A DNA stretch of 36,354 bases from Anaerolineae bacterium (GCA_025062375.1 JANXAG010000018.1:1-36354), one strand, 5' to 3'. Positions 16,795-25,518 are shown, numbered from the stretch's first letter. The notes: generated by a model not told the origin, from the sequence alone. Translations and numbers: made by a program.

Positions 16795-17286
16795 CTACCC
16801 GACCGCTGTGAGCTTCCACCAGCGTTTTAAGATGAAGAGGCCCAGACCGGTGCTAGGAATCCCACTTTTCTGGGCTTCTTCGGTGCGGTAAAACGCCTGA
16901 AACAGTTTGGCAATTTCTTCTTGAGACAATGCCTTACCCCGGTCGTTGATTTCCACAACGGCCCAATCGCCCTGCCGGTAGATATTGATCGGGATATTCT
17001 GGTCAGAAGGAGCGTATTTGAGGGCATTTTCCATCAAATTGTAAAAGATCTGGTGTAAACGCCGCTCATCGGCTTTTAACTCCAGCTTCCTGAGTCCCTT
17101 CAGTTCAATACGATTTATTGAGTCCGGTGGTGCCATGGAAATCACATTGCGGATAACTCTGACCAGGTCGCACGGAACAAAGGATAAACGGAGCGGCCCC
17201 TTTTCCGCTTGTTCTCGGTCCAGGAGCCCAGAGAGCAAATAATTCATACGCCCGATGAGCCATAAGATCTGCAACCTGTCGATCAA
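16795..17286 (-). pseudogene. Decayed histidine kinase fragment (HATPase domain)
   Basis: A remnant of a sensor kinase: the second dimerisation helix (RMNYLLSGLLDREQAEKG), an N-box NLMENALKYA, a degenerate G1 box (NDRGKALS), an F-box and a G2 box GLGLFILK. The frame is then lost at an A-run (16825-16828, plus-strand T's). The expected continuation VEAHSGRVEVKG appears in another frame just downstream, then dissolves into unrelated sequence. There is no H-box. The 5' end abuts the coiled-coil fragment in a different frame. It is most likely a pseudogene; homopolymer sequencing error could explain single shifts but not the missing ends. Confidence 0.7.
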
Positions 17287-17630
17287 TTCGCTTCCTTAAC
17301 TCTTTCCGGAGGACACGCAACTGGGCAGCTTGCTCTTCGCCTTGTTTGGTTATCTTTACTGTGGTCGTTCCATTGCTTTTCTAGACGGTCACTAATAGTT
17401 CGCTGAGTCGCTCGCAATTGTGCTGTTTGCTCGCTGGCCAGCCTTTCCACCCCTTCGATCAGTTCTCTGCGCACTGAAGCCAGTTGATTGGCAAACGAAT
17501 CAGCCAGAGAGCTGGTTTTCTGATTGACCATTTCAGTAAGTTCGCGGTAATTGGTTTCAATGCGCGCTTCCAGTCCCTCCAAACGCCGCTCGGTAGAGCG
17601 TATCTGGGTGCCAAAAAGGATTTCCCGCAC
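17283..17630 (-). pseudogene. Coiled-coil protein fragment
   Basis: A charged, heptad-rich protein fragment beginning RREILFGTQIRSTE-like (actual first residues MREILFGTQ) and rich in Leu/Glu/Arg, predicted long coiled coil. I recognise the REILFG-type opening from uncharacterised coiled-coil proteins of Chloroflexota/cyanobacteria but assign no function. The frame extends upstream of the GTG at 17630 (ELERV) without a start codon or ribosome binding site, just after the PD40/M15 gene stop. The coil continues in another frame after a shift near an A-run (17377-17380), reading TKQGEEQAAQLRVLRKELRKRID. It is probably a broken gene whose 3' end was replaced by the kinase fragment. Confidence 0.55.
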
Positions 17631-17667
17631 CCGTTCCAGTTCGTTGAGGGTTGTTTCCTCGTTTTTA

Positions 17668-19269
17668 TTACGGCGAGATTTTGAGCCAGTAAGCTCTGTC
17701 CGGCGGTACTTCTATGCCTTTGGCCTTCATAAGGTGCATAGGTACCCCTTCCTCGGCCGCTCTGTCCCAGGAAAAAAGCTTCTGCAATTCCCCGGGAGGG
17801 TGGATTTGTTCCATGGCTTTATACCAGATAAGGCCATCTCTTCTCTGGTAGTGCCAGAATTCCAGAGCTTTGTAATCCCAGCGCCAGTCAAAATCTTCCC
17901 CCTGATGGGCTGGGATACGTTCCCACCCAGCTTCCCGAGCTATCCGGGTGAAGTCCAGGTAGTAGCCGTTAGGGATAAATCCGGGGTTTCCTTCTTTTCC
18001 AGGGCTGTAGCTTAATTCCCATGGGCGCTGGCGCAGAGGCTCCCCGCAAGAGCCGTCCTGCCTTGCACACCAGAGGTAAACCCTCCACCAGGTTTCCCCT
18101 CCCATTTCCTCCCGAGCTATCAGAAGACGATCGGTGTCAAAGTGGAGGTCAAAGGCTCTCCCTGCTTTATGCCAGCTGGTGTAATCGGCATATTCGCTCT
18201 GGAAATCTAAGGGACGGAAGGCTTCGCTCAAACGCCCGAGGAAATCGTAGCCTACTTCGCGGTGAATTCGCTCCCTCAAGTAGGCGAAAGAGTCCGCCAC
18301 TGCGCCGCTGAGCCTGGGGTCATGGACCTTAACCCCTTTAAGTTCTTTGAGGGCACCTTTATAAGCAGGGGGAGGAGAAGCTTTTAAGCTCAGGGCTGGA
18401 ATTTCTTTTCCGGAGAGTTTGAAGGCTCCGGAGACGCTCAAGCCCCCCCTGATGAAAGCCGGCCCCAGGAGGGTTTCAGGGAGGGATAGGAAGCCCGGAT
18501 TTTTACCTAACATGAGCCTTTCACCATCGTAACGGTAAGCAATGAAAGCGAGGCGACCATCAGGCAACCACACGGGTGAGTCTTCCGCTGAAAGCCAGGT
18601 AATGCGATAGGCTTTCCTACTTTCAATTTCCATAACCCAGATAGCTTTGCGTCCATTTTCTTCTCTAATAAAAGCCAATTTACTGCCGTCGGGCGACCAG
18701 GAAGGAGAATATTCATCAGTGGTTTCGGTGGTGAGCTGGATTAACTTTTCAGTATCAAGCTCCAGCAGGAAAAGGTCTTTATCGCCAAAACGCCAGGAGG
18801 TAAAAGCTAAGAAACGGCCATCAGGTGACCAAGCAGGCTCAGCCTCGCCGGCAGGGCTATCGGGGGTGAGATTGCGAGGGTTTGAGCCATCAGCTTCCAT
18901 AAGCCAGATGTCCAGATCTCCCTCTCTGAAAGATTCAAAAGCTATAAACCTGCCATCAGGTGACCAGGCTGGCTTCCCATCGTAATGGGGGTTTGAAGTA
19001 AGGCGAACCACATTGCTCTTTTCATCCATGAGGTATATATCCCAGTTTCCATCGCGGCGGGAAGAGAAGGCTAGCTTCCTGCCATCGGGCGAGAAAGCAG
19101 GGTCCCAATCCTCTGCCGGATGGGAGGTGAGGCGGAAGACTTTGCCCGTCTCAAGCTCAAGCGCGTAAAGGTCCCAGTTGCCATCCTTGAAGGCTGCGAA
19201 GGCTACCACAAGGTTCTGGGGTTGTATTAGCAGGGAAAGCGTTATGGTTAGAATTAAAACTTTGGACAT
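17668..19269 (-). CDS. PD40 (TolB-like) beta-propeller protein with C-terminal M15 peptidase domain
   Basis: A 533-aa exported protein. Residues 1-25 look like a signal peptide or anchor. About five to six PD40 repeats follow (~25-245), each with a W/FSPDGxxLAF-type core, forming a TolB-like propeller. Residues ~320-490 match the VanX/VanY (M15) zinc peptidase pattern. SxHxxGxAxD is satisfied by S365, H367, G370, A372 and D374, and the ExWH motif by E470 and H473. A D-Ala-D-Ala or L,D/D,D-peptidase role on peptidoglycan is therefore likely, with the propeller as binding scaffold. The ATG at 19269 has GGAGCAGG upstream. It is transcribed divergently from the ZIP gene, whose -35 overlaps this start codon. 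Confidence 0.82.
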   Translation of the reverse strand: MSKVLILTITLSLLIQPQNLVVAFAAFKDGNWDLYALELETGKVFRLTSHPAEDWDPAFSPDGRKLAFSSRRDGNWDIYLMDEKSNVVRLTSNPHYDGKPAWSPDGRFIAFESFREGDLDIWLMEADGSNPRNLTPDSPAGEAEPAWSPDGRFLAFTSWRFGDKDLFLLELDTEKLIQLTTETTDEYSPSWSPDGSKLAFIREENGRKAIWVMEIESRKAYRITWLSAEDSPVWLPDGRLAFIAYRYDGERLMLGKNPGFLSLPETLLGPAFIRGGLSVSGAFKLSGKEIPALSLKASPPPAYKGALKELKGVKVHDPRLSGAVADSFAYLRERIHREVGYDFLGRLSEAFRPLDFQSEYADYTSWHKAGRAFDLHFDTDRLLIAREEMGGETWWRVYLWCARQDGSCGEPLRQRPWELSYSPGKEGNPGFIPNGYYLDFTRIAREAGWERIPAHQGEDFDWRWDYKALEFWHYQRRDGLIWYKAMEQIHPPGELQKLFSWDRAAEEGVPMHLMKAKGIEVPPDRAYWLKISP

Positions 19270-19290
19270 TTAGCCTGCTCCGGTTATAAT
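19262..19290 (+). promoter_or_regulatory. Sigma-70-type promoter for the ZIP transporter gene
   Basis: TTGGAC (19262-19267), 17-bp spacer, TATAAT (19285-19290). The -35 hexamer overlaps the first codons of the divergent PD40/M15 gene. A GGAGG at 19301-19305 serves the ATG at 19313, so the mRNA leader would be very short. Confidence 0.72.
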
Positions 19291-19312
19291 TTTCCCCTCC
19301 GGAGGATGAACC

Positions 19313-20077
19313 ATGATGGAAGCGATGTATGAGTGGCAATTGATCCTTTATGGCACACTGGCTACCACCGTCACAGGATTAGCCTCCGGCGTGGGGGCTA
19401 TGCCCGTGCTTGTTTTCCGAAATGTTTCGGACAAGCTCTTAGATACTCTGTTAGGGTTTGCAGCTGGTGTCATGCTGGCCGCTACAGTCTTCAGCCTTCT
19501 TGTTCCAGCTATAAACCTCGGAGGGGTTTGGATTACTTCTCTAGGCATTGTTCTGGGTGCCCTTTTCCTGGCTTATGCCGATAGGGTCGTCCCTCACTTT
19601 CACTTCATAGAAGGGGCAGAGGGTCCACCTTCGGCTCTAAGGCGTATATGGCTTCTTATTCTGGCCGTAACCCTGCACAACTTCCCTGAGGGGCTGGCCG
19701 TCGGTGTTGGCTTTGGAAGCGGTGAGTTTTCCACTGCTTTGACTCTGGCTATAGCCATAGGCCTTCAGAACATGCCCGAAGGTTTGGCCATCGCTCTTCC
19801 CCTCGTCCGGGAAGGCTATTCCCCCTATCGTTCTCTGGTTTACGCTGCCTTTTCAGGTCTGGCAGAACCCCTGGCAGGTTTTCTGGGGGCTGCCGCCGTA
19901 GCTTTAGCTAAACCCCTCGTTCCGGTAACTATGGGCTTTGCTGCCGGGGCCATGCTCTATGTCATAAGCGAAGAGATCATACCGGAAACTCACCGTAAAG
20001 GTTACGCCCGTATCGGAACCACTGGACTTCTGGCTGGTTTCATCATCATGATGGTCCTCGATAACCTTTTCCATTAA
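19313..20077 (+). CDS. ZIP family metal transporter
   Basis: A 254-aa inner-membrane transporter of the ZIP (ZupT-like) family, importing or moving divalent cations such as Zn, Fe or Mn. Eight hydrophobic segments are visible. The transport-site motifs are LHNFPEGLAVGVG in helix 4 and LQNMPEGLAIALP in helix 5, each with the metal-binding N/H-x-PEG core, plus a late EEIIPE motif in helix 7. A short His-containing loop (PHFHFIEG) lies between helices 3 and 4. ATG 19313 is preferred over ATG 19316 because it sits seven bases after GGAGG. The 3' end overlaps the convergent phosphatidyltransferase gene by 32 bp. No metal-responsive operator was recognised. Confidence 0.93.
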   Translation: MMEAMYEWQLILYGTLATTVTGLASGVGAMPVLVFRNVSDKLLDTLLGFAAGVMLAATVFSLLVPAINLGGVWITSLGIVLGALFLAYADRVVPHFHFIEGAEGPPSALRRIWLLILAVTLHNFPEGLAVGVGFGSGEFSTALTLAIAIGLQNMPEGLAIALPLVREGYSPYRSLVYAAFSGLAEPLAGFLGAAAVALAKPLVPVTMGFAAGAMLYVISEEIIPETHRKGYARIGTTGLLAGFIIMMVLDNLFH

Positions 20078-20645
20078 GGGCCTTTCGGACCAGGAATATT
20101 CTCTGGAAAGCTGTAAGGTTTGAAAACAAGGCCAGAAGTCCCAGAGCCCACAGGGGTTTCCCGATCAGAAGTCCCAGGGCCAGCACGGCGAGCCTTTCAA
20201 AGCGGGTGAAGAGGCCCTCCCGGCATTCAACACCGAGCCCCTCAGCTCTGGCTCTGGTGTAACTTACCATGAAAGAGCCCACTAGGGTCAGATAGCAGAG
20301 GAGGCTTCCTGTAAAATTTTGACTTTTAAGGTAATAAATCGCAAATCCAAGGTAAATTACGGCCTCGCTCAGGCGATCCAGCGTTGAATCCAGAAACGCC
20401 CCAAACCGGCTCACTCGGCCCATGACCCTAGCCACAGAGCCATCTATTACGTCGAAGAGGCCCGCCAGGATCAGAAGGACTCCGGCTGTCAGCCATTTTC
20501 CCAGAGCAAGGGCCAGGGCTACCGGGAATGTCAGAAGGAACCCGATAATGGTCAGGACATTGGGGGTGATTCCTGTAGCTCCTATAGCCCTCGCTACTTC
20601 TTCCACAAATTTACGGGTTTTCTCCCTGAGCAATTCTCCTAACAT
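20046..20645 (-). CDS. CDP-alcohol phosphatidyltransferase (PgsA / PI-phosphate synthase-like)
   Basis: A 199-aa membrane enzyme that transfers a phosphatidyl group from CDP-diacylglycerol to an alcohol acceptor. The family signature DGxxARx8GxxxDxxxD is complete in FDVIDGSVARVMGRVSRFGAFLDSTLD-type sequence (residues ~64-90; shown in part: DGSVAR, FGAFLDSTLD). The EGLFTRFER segment resembles actinobacterial PI-phosphate synthases. Its neighbours, a PimA-like transferase and an acyltransferase, favour inositol phosphate as acceptor over glycerol phosphate, but this is inference. It is last in a three-gene leftward operon and overlaps the preceding gene by 7 bp. Confidence 0.85.
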   Translation of the reverse strand: MLGELLREKTRKFVEEVARAIGATGITPNVLTIIGFLLTFPVALALALGKWLTAGVLLILAGLFDVIDGSVARVMGRVSRFGAFLDSTLDRLSEAVIYLGFAIYYLKSQNFTGSLLCYLTLVGSFMVSYTRARAEGLGVECREGLFTRFERLAVLALGLLIGKPLWALGLLALFSNLTAFQRIFLVRKALNGKGYRGPS

Positions 20646-21781
20646 TTAGCTTTCTCCCTTCCCTGTTCTGCTAATTCCTGGAAGTATTCAAGCACTTCCG
20701 AGGCTATCCGGCGCCAGGAGTATCGGGCTGCTTTTTTCTTGCCCAGTTCGCCCATAGTGGCCCTGAGCTGGGGATTCCTGAGGAGGTGGACTATAGCCCT
20801 GGCCAAGGCCTGGGAATCGCCCGGGGGAACCAGCAAGCCCTCCACTCCGCTTTTTACCACCTCGGAGTAACCCGGGATGGCCGAGGCCACTACAGGTTTC
20901 CCTGCGGCCATGGCTTCTACCAGTACCATGCCAAAGCTTTCGTAGCCCAATGAAGGTGCACAAAAAACGTCACAGGTATGGTAGTATCTTGGGAGTTCTT
21001 CTTCCGGCACATAGCCAATAAAACGGACTCCGTGAATCCGGTTCTTACGGATGAACTCCACAAAGGGCCTCTTATCTTCATTGCTGAAAGCCCCCACCAC
21101 CAGCAATCTGGCATCGGGTACTTCCATCTGAACGAGCTTGAAAGCCTCCAGCAAGACATTGAAGCCCTTGCGCTTTTCAAGCCTCCCCACGAAAAGGACG
21201 TTAAGGCGGCCATCGCAGAACCGCTCGATAGGCTTCGCTCTGGTTTCAAACAGTTCAAGATCAACTCCATTGGGAATTATGCGGTAATCCCCCGGAATAT
21301 AACGGCTTATGTAGTCCCTGGCGGCCCTGGAAACCGCAATTCTTCCGTCCAGCTTGTTGGCCAGGCGGCGCAGGATAATGTCGGAATATTCGAGGACGGG
21401 GTGAGGGTCGGGCCTGTAAGCATGAAAGGTCCCTACGTTGATAGCCCTGGAGTGCCTGAGGATGGCGATGGGCAATACAGGGGTCAGTGGTTCGTGGATG
21501 TGTACCACATCAAAGTTTTCCTCCTCCAGGATTTTTTTGGCTTTCCTGTAGATCAGAGGGGAAAGGGAAACTCTTGCCACTGAGCCTGCTGAGGGTATCC
21601 CCACCACCAGGCCAGTGGCTTTTATGAGGTGCTCCGGAAGGGGGGCGTCTTCCCGGGAGCAAGGGGCAATTATCTTGACTTGGTGGCCCATCTCCCGGAA
21701 GTATTTGTCTAAGTAGTAGATGTGTTTAACCACCCCTCCCGGGACGGAAAAATCATAAGGAGAGACCAGAGCTATCTTCAT
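20639..21781 (-). CDS. GT4 glycosyltransferase, PimA-like
   Basis: A 380-aa GT-B retaining glycosyltransferase. The N-terminus SPYDFSVPGGVVKHI closely matches the acceptor-side opening of PimA, the phosphatidylinositol alpha-mannosyltransferase. GTFHAYRPDP follows, as in that group. The donor side has FVGRLEKRKG and the EX7E-type motif in SFGMVLVEAMAAGKPVVAS. It likely adds a hexose (mannose from GDP-mannose in PimA) to an inositol or similar lipid on the cytoplasmic face. ATG 21781 lies 29 bp inside the upstream acyltransferase gene, so translation is coupled. Specificity for PI is inferred from neighbours and similarity by eye. Confidence 0.83.
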   Translation of the reverse strand: MKIALVSPYDFSVPGGVVKHIYYLDKYFREMGHQVKIIAPCSREDAPLPEHLIKATGLVVGIPSAGSVARVSLSPLIYRKAKKILEEENFDVVHIHEPLTPVLPIAILRHSRAINVGTFHAYRPDPHPVLEYSDIILRRLANKLDGRIAVSRAARDYISRYIPGDYRIIPNGVDLELFETRAKPIERFCDGRLNVLFVGRLEKRKGFNVLLEAFKLVQMEVPDARLLVVGAFSNEDKRPFVEFIRKNRIHGVRFIGYVPEEELPRYYHTCDVFCAPSLGYESFGMVLVEAMAAGKPVVASAIPGYSEVVKSGVEGLLVPPGDSQALARAIVHLLRNPQLRATMGELGKKKAARYSWRRIASEVLEYFQELAEQGREKAKC

Positions 21782-22634
21782 CGCTCTCCTTCCACAGAGG
21801 AACAGAAAGGAGCCACTGTTCTGGATAAGCCCTTATGTATTTTTCCATTGTGGCGATTATTTTCCTGTGCGCCTCAGCGATGGCTTCCTCTTTGGGCCCT
21901 TCTCTATTGACGTAAAGGGGGGGTTCCACCCACACCTTAAAGGAATTATCGGGTCTCCTTATGCAGAAAGCCATAACTATTGGGGCTCCGGTGCGGTAGG
22001 CCAGGCGGGGAGCACCATCCGGCAGACGAGCAGGTTTGCCGAAGAAATTGACCTTAACTCCACTTTCGGAAGCATCCCTGTCCAGGGCCAGAGCTATGGT
22101 TTCTCCCCGATGCAAAGCCCTCACCAGCTCCATTAGCGGGCCCTTGACGGGTATAAAGCGGAGGCCATGGGACGACCTGAGCCCCGTCATGAACTGGAAA
22201 AAGGCGGGAGGAGATATAACTTCGGCCGGGACGGTAACACGGAAGCCCTTGAAGGCCAGCCACTGAGCCACAACATCGGGGCAGCCCATATGTATTGAAG
22301 CCAGGATAACGCCTTTGCCTCTGGCTAAGGCTTCCAGGAGGTAGTTGAAGCCCTCTATTTCTAACCTTTTCCCCAGGCTATCGGCTGAAAGGCGCGGAGT
22401 AAGGAAAAGGTCCACATGGTTAAGGGCAAGGTGCCGGAAGATCTTGCGGACAATTTCTCTATCCCTTTGCCCCGTAACATGCCCGATATTGTCCAGCAGG
22501 TTGCTTTTGACCTTGAAACTGAGTAAATAGAGGATATCTCCTATCACGAGCGCCGCTCTGTAGCTCACCCACGGCGGCAAAAGGTTACAGAGCCATTTTG
22601 CCAGGCGAAACAGCAGGTATACAATATACCCCAT
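21753..22634 (-). CDS. LpxL/HtrB-type lipid acyltransferase (PatA-like)
   Basis: A 293-aa membrane-associated acyltransferase. The catalytic HX4D motif is present as HMGCPD, and the C-terminal YPEQW motif typical of LpxL/HtrB and PatA is present. The N-terminus is a single hydrophobic anchor segment. In Gram-negatives the family acylates lipid A; in mycobacteria PatA acylates phosphatidylinositol mannosides. With a PimA-like transferase and a PI-type synthase downstream, the PatA-like role is the better guess. It begins an operon with a strong promoter (22668-22696). Confidence 0.85.
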   Translation of the reverse strand: MGYIVYLLFRLAKWLCNLLPPWVSYRAALVIGDILYLLSFKVKSNLLDNIGHVTGQRDREIVRKIFRHLALNHVDLFLTPRLSADSLGKRLEIEGFNYLLEALARGKGVILASIHMGCPDVVAQWLAFKGFRVTVPAEVISPPAFFQFMTGLRSSHGLRFIPVKGPLMELVRALHRGETIALALDRDASESGVKVNFFGKPARLPDGAPRLAYRTGAPIVMAFCIRRPDNSFKVWVEPPLYVNREGPKEEAIAEAHRKIIATMEKYIRAYPEQWLLSVPLWKESDEDSSGLSL

Positions 22635-22667
22635 GCTCTTTTCCTTATCTCCCTCAGGGTATTTAAA

Positions 22668-22696
22668 ATGTTAACGGAAAACCGAATATGTGTCAA
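22668..22696 (-). promoter_or_regulatory. Sigma-70-type promoter for the acyltransferase-GT4-PgsA operon
   Basis: Read leftward: consensus -35 TTGACA (22691-22696), 17-bp spacer, -10 TAACAT (22668-22673). Translation starts about 35 bases downstream at 22634. This is the closest match to the -35 consensus in the window. Confidence 0.78.
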
Positions 22697-22840
22697 AAAC
22701 AGCAGGCTTTTAAGCCAGGAGATCGCTACCGGATGGCGGTGACAATTTATGTTATGTTAAGCTCAAGTGTTCGGGGTGTAACGGCAATAGGGAAAGCTTT
22801 CCGCCCCAGGTGGAGGTTCCTGAAGGTTGGGGTGCAGGGT

Positions 22841-22869
22841 TTGGCCTTTCCCTGTCGGAATGATATAAT
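22841..22869 (+). promoter_or_regulatory. Sigma-70-type promoter for asparaginase-guaA
   Basis: TTGGCC (22841-22846), 17-bp spacer, perfect TATAAT (22864-22869), about 33 bases before the GTG start at 22903. The remaining 22697-22840 between the two divergent promoters shows no recognised operator or RNA gene. Confidence 0.72.
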
Positions 22870-22902
22870 CCCCTCAGAACTTAAGATGCGAGGGTAGAAG
22901 CC

Positions 22903-23865
22903 GTGGCGCTCGCTCTTGTCACTACTGGCGGAACCATTGCCATGAAGGAGCAGGTTAAAGGCGAGGGAGCCCTACCAGCTCTCACCTCTCAGGATTTTTT
23001 AGCCTGGCTTCCGGAAGGCTTCCCGCCGGTGGTCGTGGAGGAGCACTGCAACCTGCCCAGTTCCCATTTCACCCTCCAGGTTCTGGGAAGCTTGAGGGAA
23101 AGGGTTTACAATTTAGCCCAGAGGGAGGACATAGCAGGCATCGTTATAACCCACGGGACTGACACTATAGAAGAAACAGCCTATCTTCTGGACATTACCA
23201 TCCCCACTGAAAAGCCCATAGTCCTTACGGGAGCCATGAGGACAGCCGGTGAGGCCGGGTACGAAGGTATGGCTAATCTTCTAGCTGCCTTGAGGACTGC
23301 TTCTTCCCCTCAGGCTAAGGGCCGCGGCGCTATGGTGGTCATGAACGATGAAATCCATGCCGCTCGCTACGTAACCAAGAACCACACTCTCAGCCCTGCA
23401 GCGTTTGTTTCCCCCGGCTGGGGACCTATGGGAAGGATCGATGGGGATAGGGTAATCTTTGCATGGAACATCCCCCGTAAGATAATCCCCTTTAAGAAAC
23501 TGGAGGAAAAAGTTTACCTCATAAAGTTAGGGGTGGGGATGGGCGATGAATTCCTGCTTTTCGCTCTGGAGAGAGGGGCAAAAGGTGTGGTAATTGAAGG
23601 AATGGGAGCGGGAAGAGTCCCCCCATGGTGGATGCCTTCTATAAGGAAAGCCATTGAAGAAGGCGTAGCCGTGGTCATTGCCTCCAGATGCCAGGCAGGA
23701 GGAATTTACGACCCTTACGGCTATCCTGGGGCTTATAGGGATCTATCCTCAGCAGGTGTTCTCTTCGCCCATCATTTAAATGGGCAAAAAGCCCGGGTGC
23801 GCCTCATGGCGCTTTTGGGCTCTGGTGTGCACGGCGAGGAGCTGAGGGAGCTTTGGTATGAGTAA
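22903..23865 (+). CDS. L-asparaginase
   Basis: A 320-aa asparaginase that hydrolyses L-asparagine to aspartate and ammonia. Both threonine active-site regions are visible: TTGGTIAM near the N-terminus and ITHGTDTIEETAYLL at ~residues 84-98. The supporting segments VLTGAMR, NLLAALRTA and VVMNDEIHAARYVTK are also present. There is no signal peptide, so it is cytoplasmic. The start is GTG 22903, with AGGGTAGAAG upstream and the conserved core starting a few residues in. Its end overlaps guaA by 8 bp. Released ammonia could supply the glutamine-dependent or ammonia-dependent GMP synthase, but that link is inference. Confidence 0.92.
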   Translation: MALALVTTGGTIAMKEQVKGEGALPALTSQDFLAWLPEGFPPVVVEEHCNLPSSHFTLQVLGSLRERVYNLAQREDIAGIVITHGTDTIEETAYLLDITIPTEKPIVLTGAMRTAGEAGYEGMANLLAALRTASSPQAKGRGAMVVMNDEIHAARYVTKNHTLSPAAFVSPGWGPMGRIDGDRVIFAWNIPRKIIPFKKLEEKVYLIKLGVGMGDEFLLFALERGAKGVVIEGMGAGRVPPWWMPSIRKAIEEGVAVVIASRCQAGGIYDPYGYPGAYRDLSSAGVLFAHHLNGQKARVRLMALLGSGVHGEELRELWYE

Positions 23866-25402
23866 AAGCTCAGTGGTGATTCTGGACTATGGCTCCCAGT
23901 ATGCTATGCTCATAGCCCGGCGAGTACGGGAGTGCAGGGTCTACAGTGAGCTCGTCCCCTGGGATGCAAGCGAGGAAGAAGTTCTCAGACTTTCCCCTGC
24001 CGCCTTTATCCTTTCGGGAGGACCGGCCAGTGTCTACGAAGAGGGTGCGCCATTTCTCCCGCCATACCTGCTGAAAGCCGGCGTTCCGGTTCTGGGGATT
24101 TGTTACGGTATGCAGCTTCTGGCTAAAGCCCTCGGAGGTAAAGTAGCTCCCGCTCCCAGGAAAGAGTTCGGCCCTGCTTTTCTAGAAGTTTTAGATCCGG
24201 ACCCGCTTTTTGCAGGGCTGCCCCCCAGATTTCAGGTGTGGATGAGCCACGGGGACAGGGTTGAGGAGCTTCCTCCAGACTTTAAAGTGCTGGCTAAAAC
24301 CGAGAATTCGCCCTTAGCTGCCATTGCCCACAGAGAATTGCCCGTATTTGGCCTCCAGTTCCACCCTGAAGTGGTTCACACCCCCCTGGGAAAGGAGATC
24401 ATTGCCAATTTTCTCTTCCGGGTCTGCCGCCTGGAACCATCCTGGACCCCGGGGTTCTTTATTGAAGAAAGCATAAAACGCATCCGCGAGCAGATCGGAG
24501 GTGAGGAAGCAGTAGCGGCTATATCGGGAGGTGTTGATTCCACTGTAGCTGCCACTCTGGTAGCGAAAGCCATCGGCAAAAAACTCCATTGCATCTTCGT
24601 AGACCATGGACTTTTGAGGGAGGGTGAAAGAGATAGGGTGCTTTCAGCCCTAGAGAGAACGATGGAGGCAGACATAAGGGTGGTGGAAGCCGAGGAGAGA
24701 TTTCTGCAAAAACTCAGGGGAATCACGGATCCAGAGGAAAAGAGGCGCATTGTGGGGGAAGAATTCATACGGGTTTTCACCGAAGAAGCACGTCTAATTG
24801 GCCCCATCCGTTTTCTGGTCCAGGGCACTATTTATCCGGATGTTATAGAATCAAGGGCTTCTCCCACAGGCAAAGCAGCTGCACGCATCAAAACCCACCA
24901 CAACGTTGGGGGGCTCCCGCAGGATATGCCCTTTGAGCTGGTGGAACCTTTGCGTTTTCTTTTCAAAGATGAAGTTCGGGAGGTCGGGCTTGCTCTGGGA
25001 TTGTCCAGGGAAGTGGTTTACCGGCAACCTTTTCCCGGACCGGGATTGGCTGTGCGCATTTTAGGAGAAGTGACCCCGGAGCGCCTCAGAATCCTGCGGG
25101 CTGCGGATGCTATCCTCTGCGAAGAGGTGGAAAAAGCCGGCATGGCCGAAGAGCTCTGGCAATACTTTGCGGTGCTTACCCCTCTGCGCTCCGTAGGAGT
25201 AAGAGGTGATGCCAGAGCTTACGATTACGTTATAGCCATAAGGGCCGTTGTTTCCACCGATGGTATGACAGCTGATTGGGCTCGCTTGCCCTTTGAACTT
25301 TTAACCCGGATTTCAAGCCGCATCGTTAACGAAGTGCCTGGCGTAGGCAGGGTCGTTTACGATATAACTTCTAAACCTCCGGCCACTATAGAGTGGGAAT
25401 AA
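23858..25402 (+). CDS. guaA: GMP synthase (glutamine-hydrolysing)
   Basis: GuaA converts XMP to GMP using ATP and glutamine. The N-terminal class I amidotransferase domain has the nucleophile in GICYGMQLL and the His-Glu pair in LQFHPEVVHT. The PP-loop ATP pyrophosphatase domain begins with SGGVDSTVAATL. The C-terminal dimerisation domain includes GPGLAVRILGEVTPE, VGVRGDARAYDYV and the terminal KPPATIEWE. The 514-aa length is standard. ATG 23858 is nested in the asparaginase 3' end. The gene is complete, with every expected motif. Confidence 0.97.
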   Translation: MSKSSVVILDYGSQYAMLIARRVRECRVYSELVPWDASEEEVLRLSPAAFILSGGPASVYEEGAPFLPPYLLKAGVPVLGICYGMQLLAKALGGKVAPAPRKEFGPAFLEVLDPDPLFAGLPPRFQVWMSHGDRVEELPPDFKVLAKTENSPLAAIAHRELPVFGLQFHPEVVHTPLGKEIIANFLFRVCRLEPSWTPGFFIEESIKRIREQIGGEEAVAAISGGVDSTVAATLVAKAIGKKLHCIFVDHGLLREGERDRVLSALERTMEADIRVVEAEERFLQKLRGITDPEEKRRIVGEEFIRVFTEEARLIGPIRFLVQGTIYPDVIESRASPTGKAAARIKTHHNVGGLPQDMPFELVEPLRFLFKDEVREVGLALGLSREVVYRQPFPGPGLAVRILGEVTPERLRILRAADAILCEEVEKAGMAEELWQYFAVLTPLRSVGVRGDARAYDYVIAIRAVVSTDGMTADWARLPFELLTRISSRIVNEVPGVGRVVYDITSKPPATIEWE

Positions 25403-25518
25403 AAATCCCCCGCACATCAGTTCGGACTCCCACCCGATCAGTGGAGGCATTGAGAAGGGCTATGATTCAAGAGCCTGTCCGGAGCGCAATATCCCTTTAG
25501 CTTTTTGGGCTATCCAAT

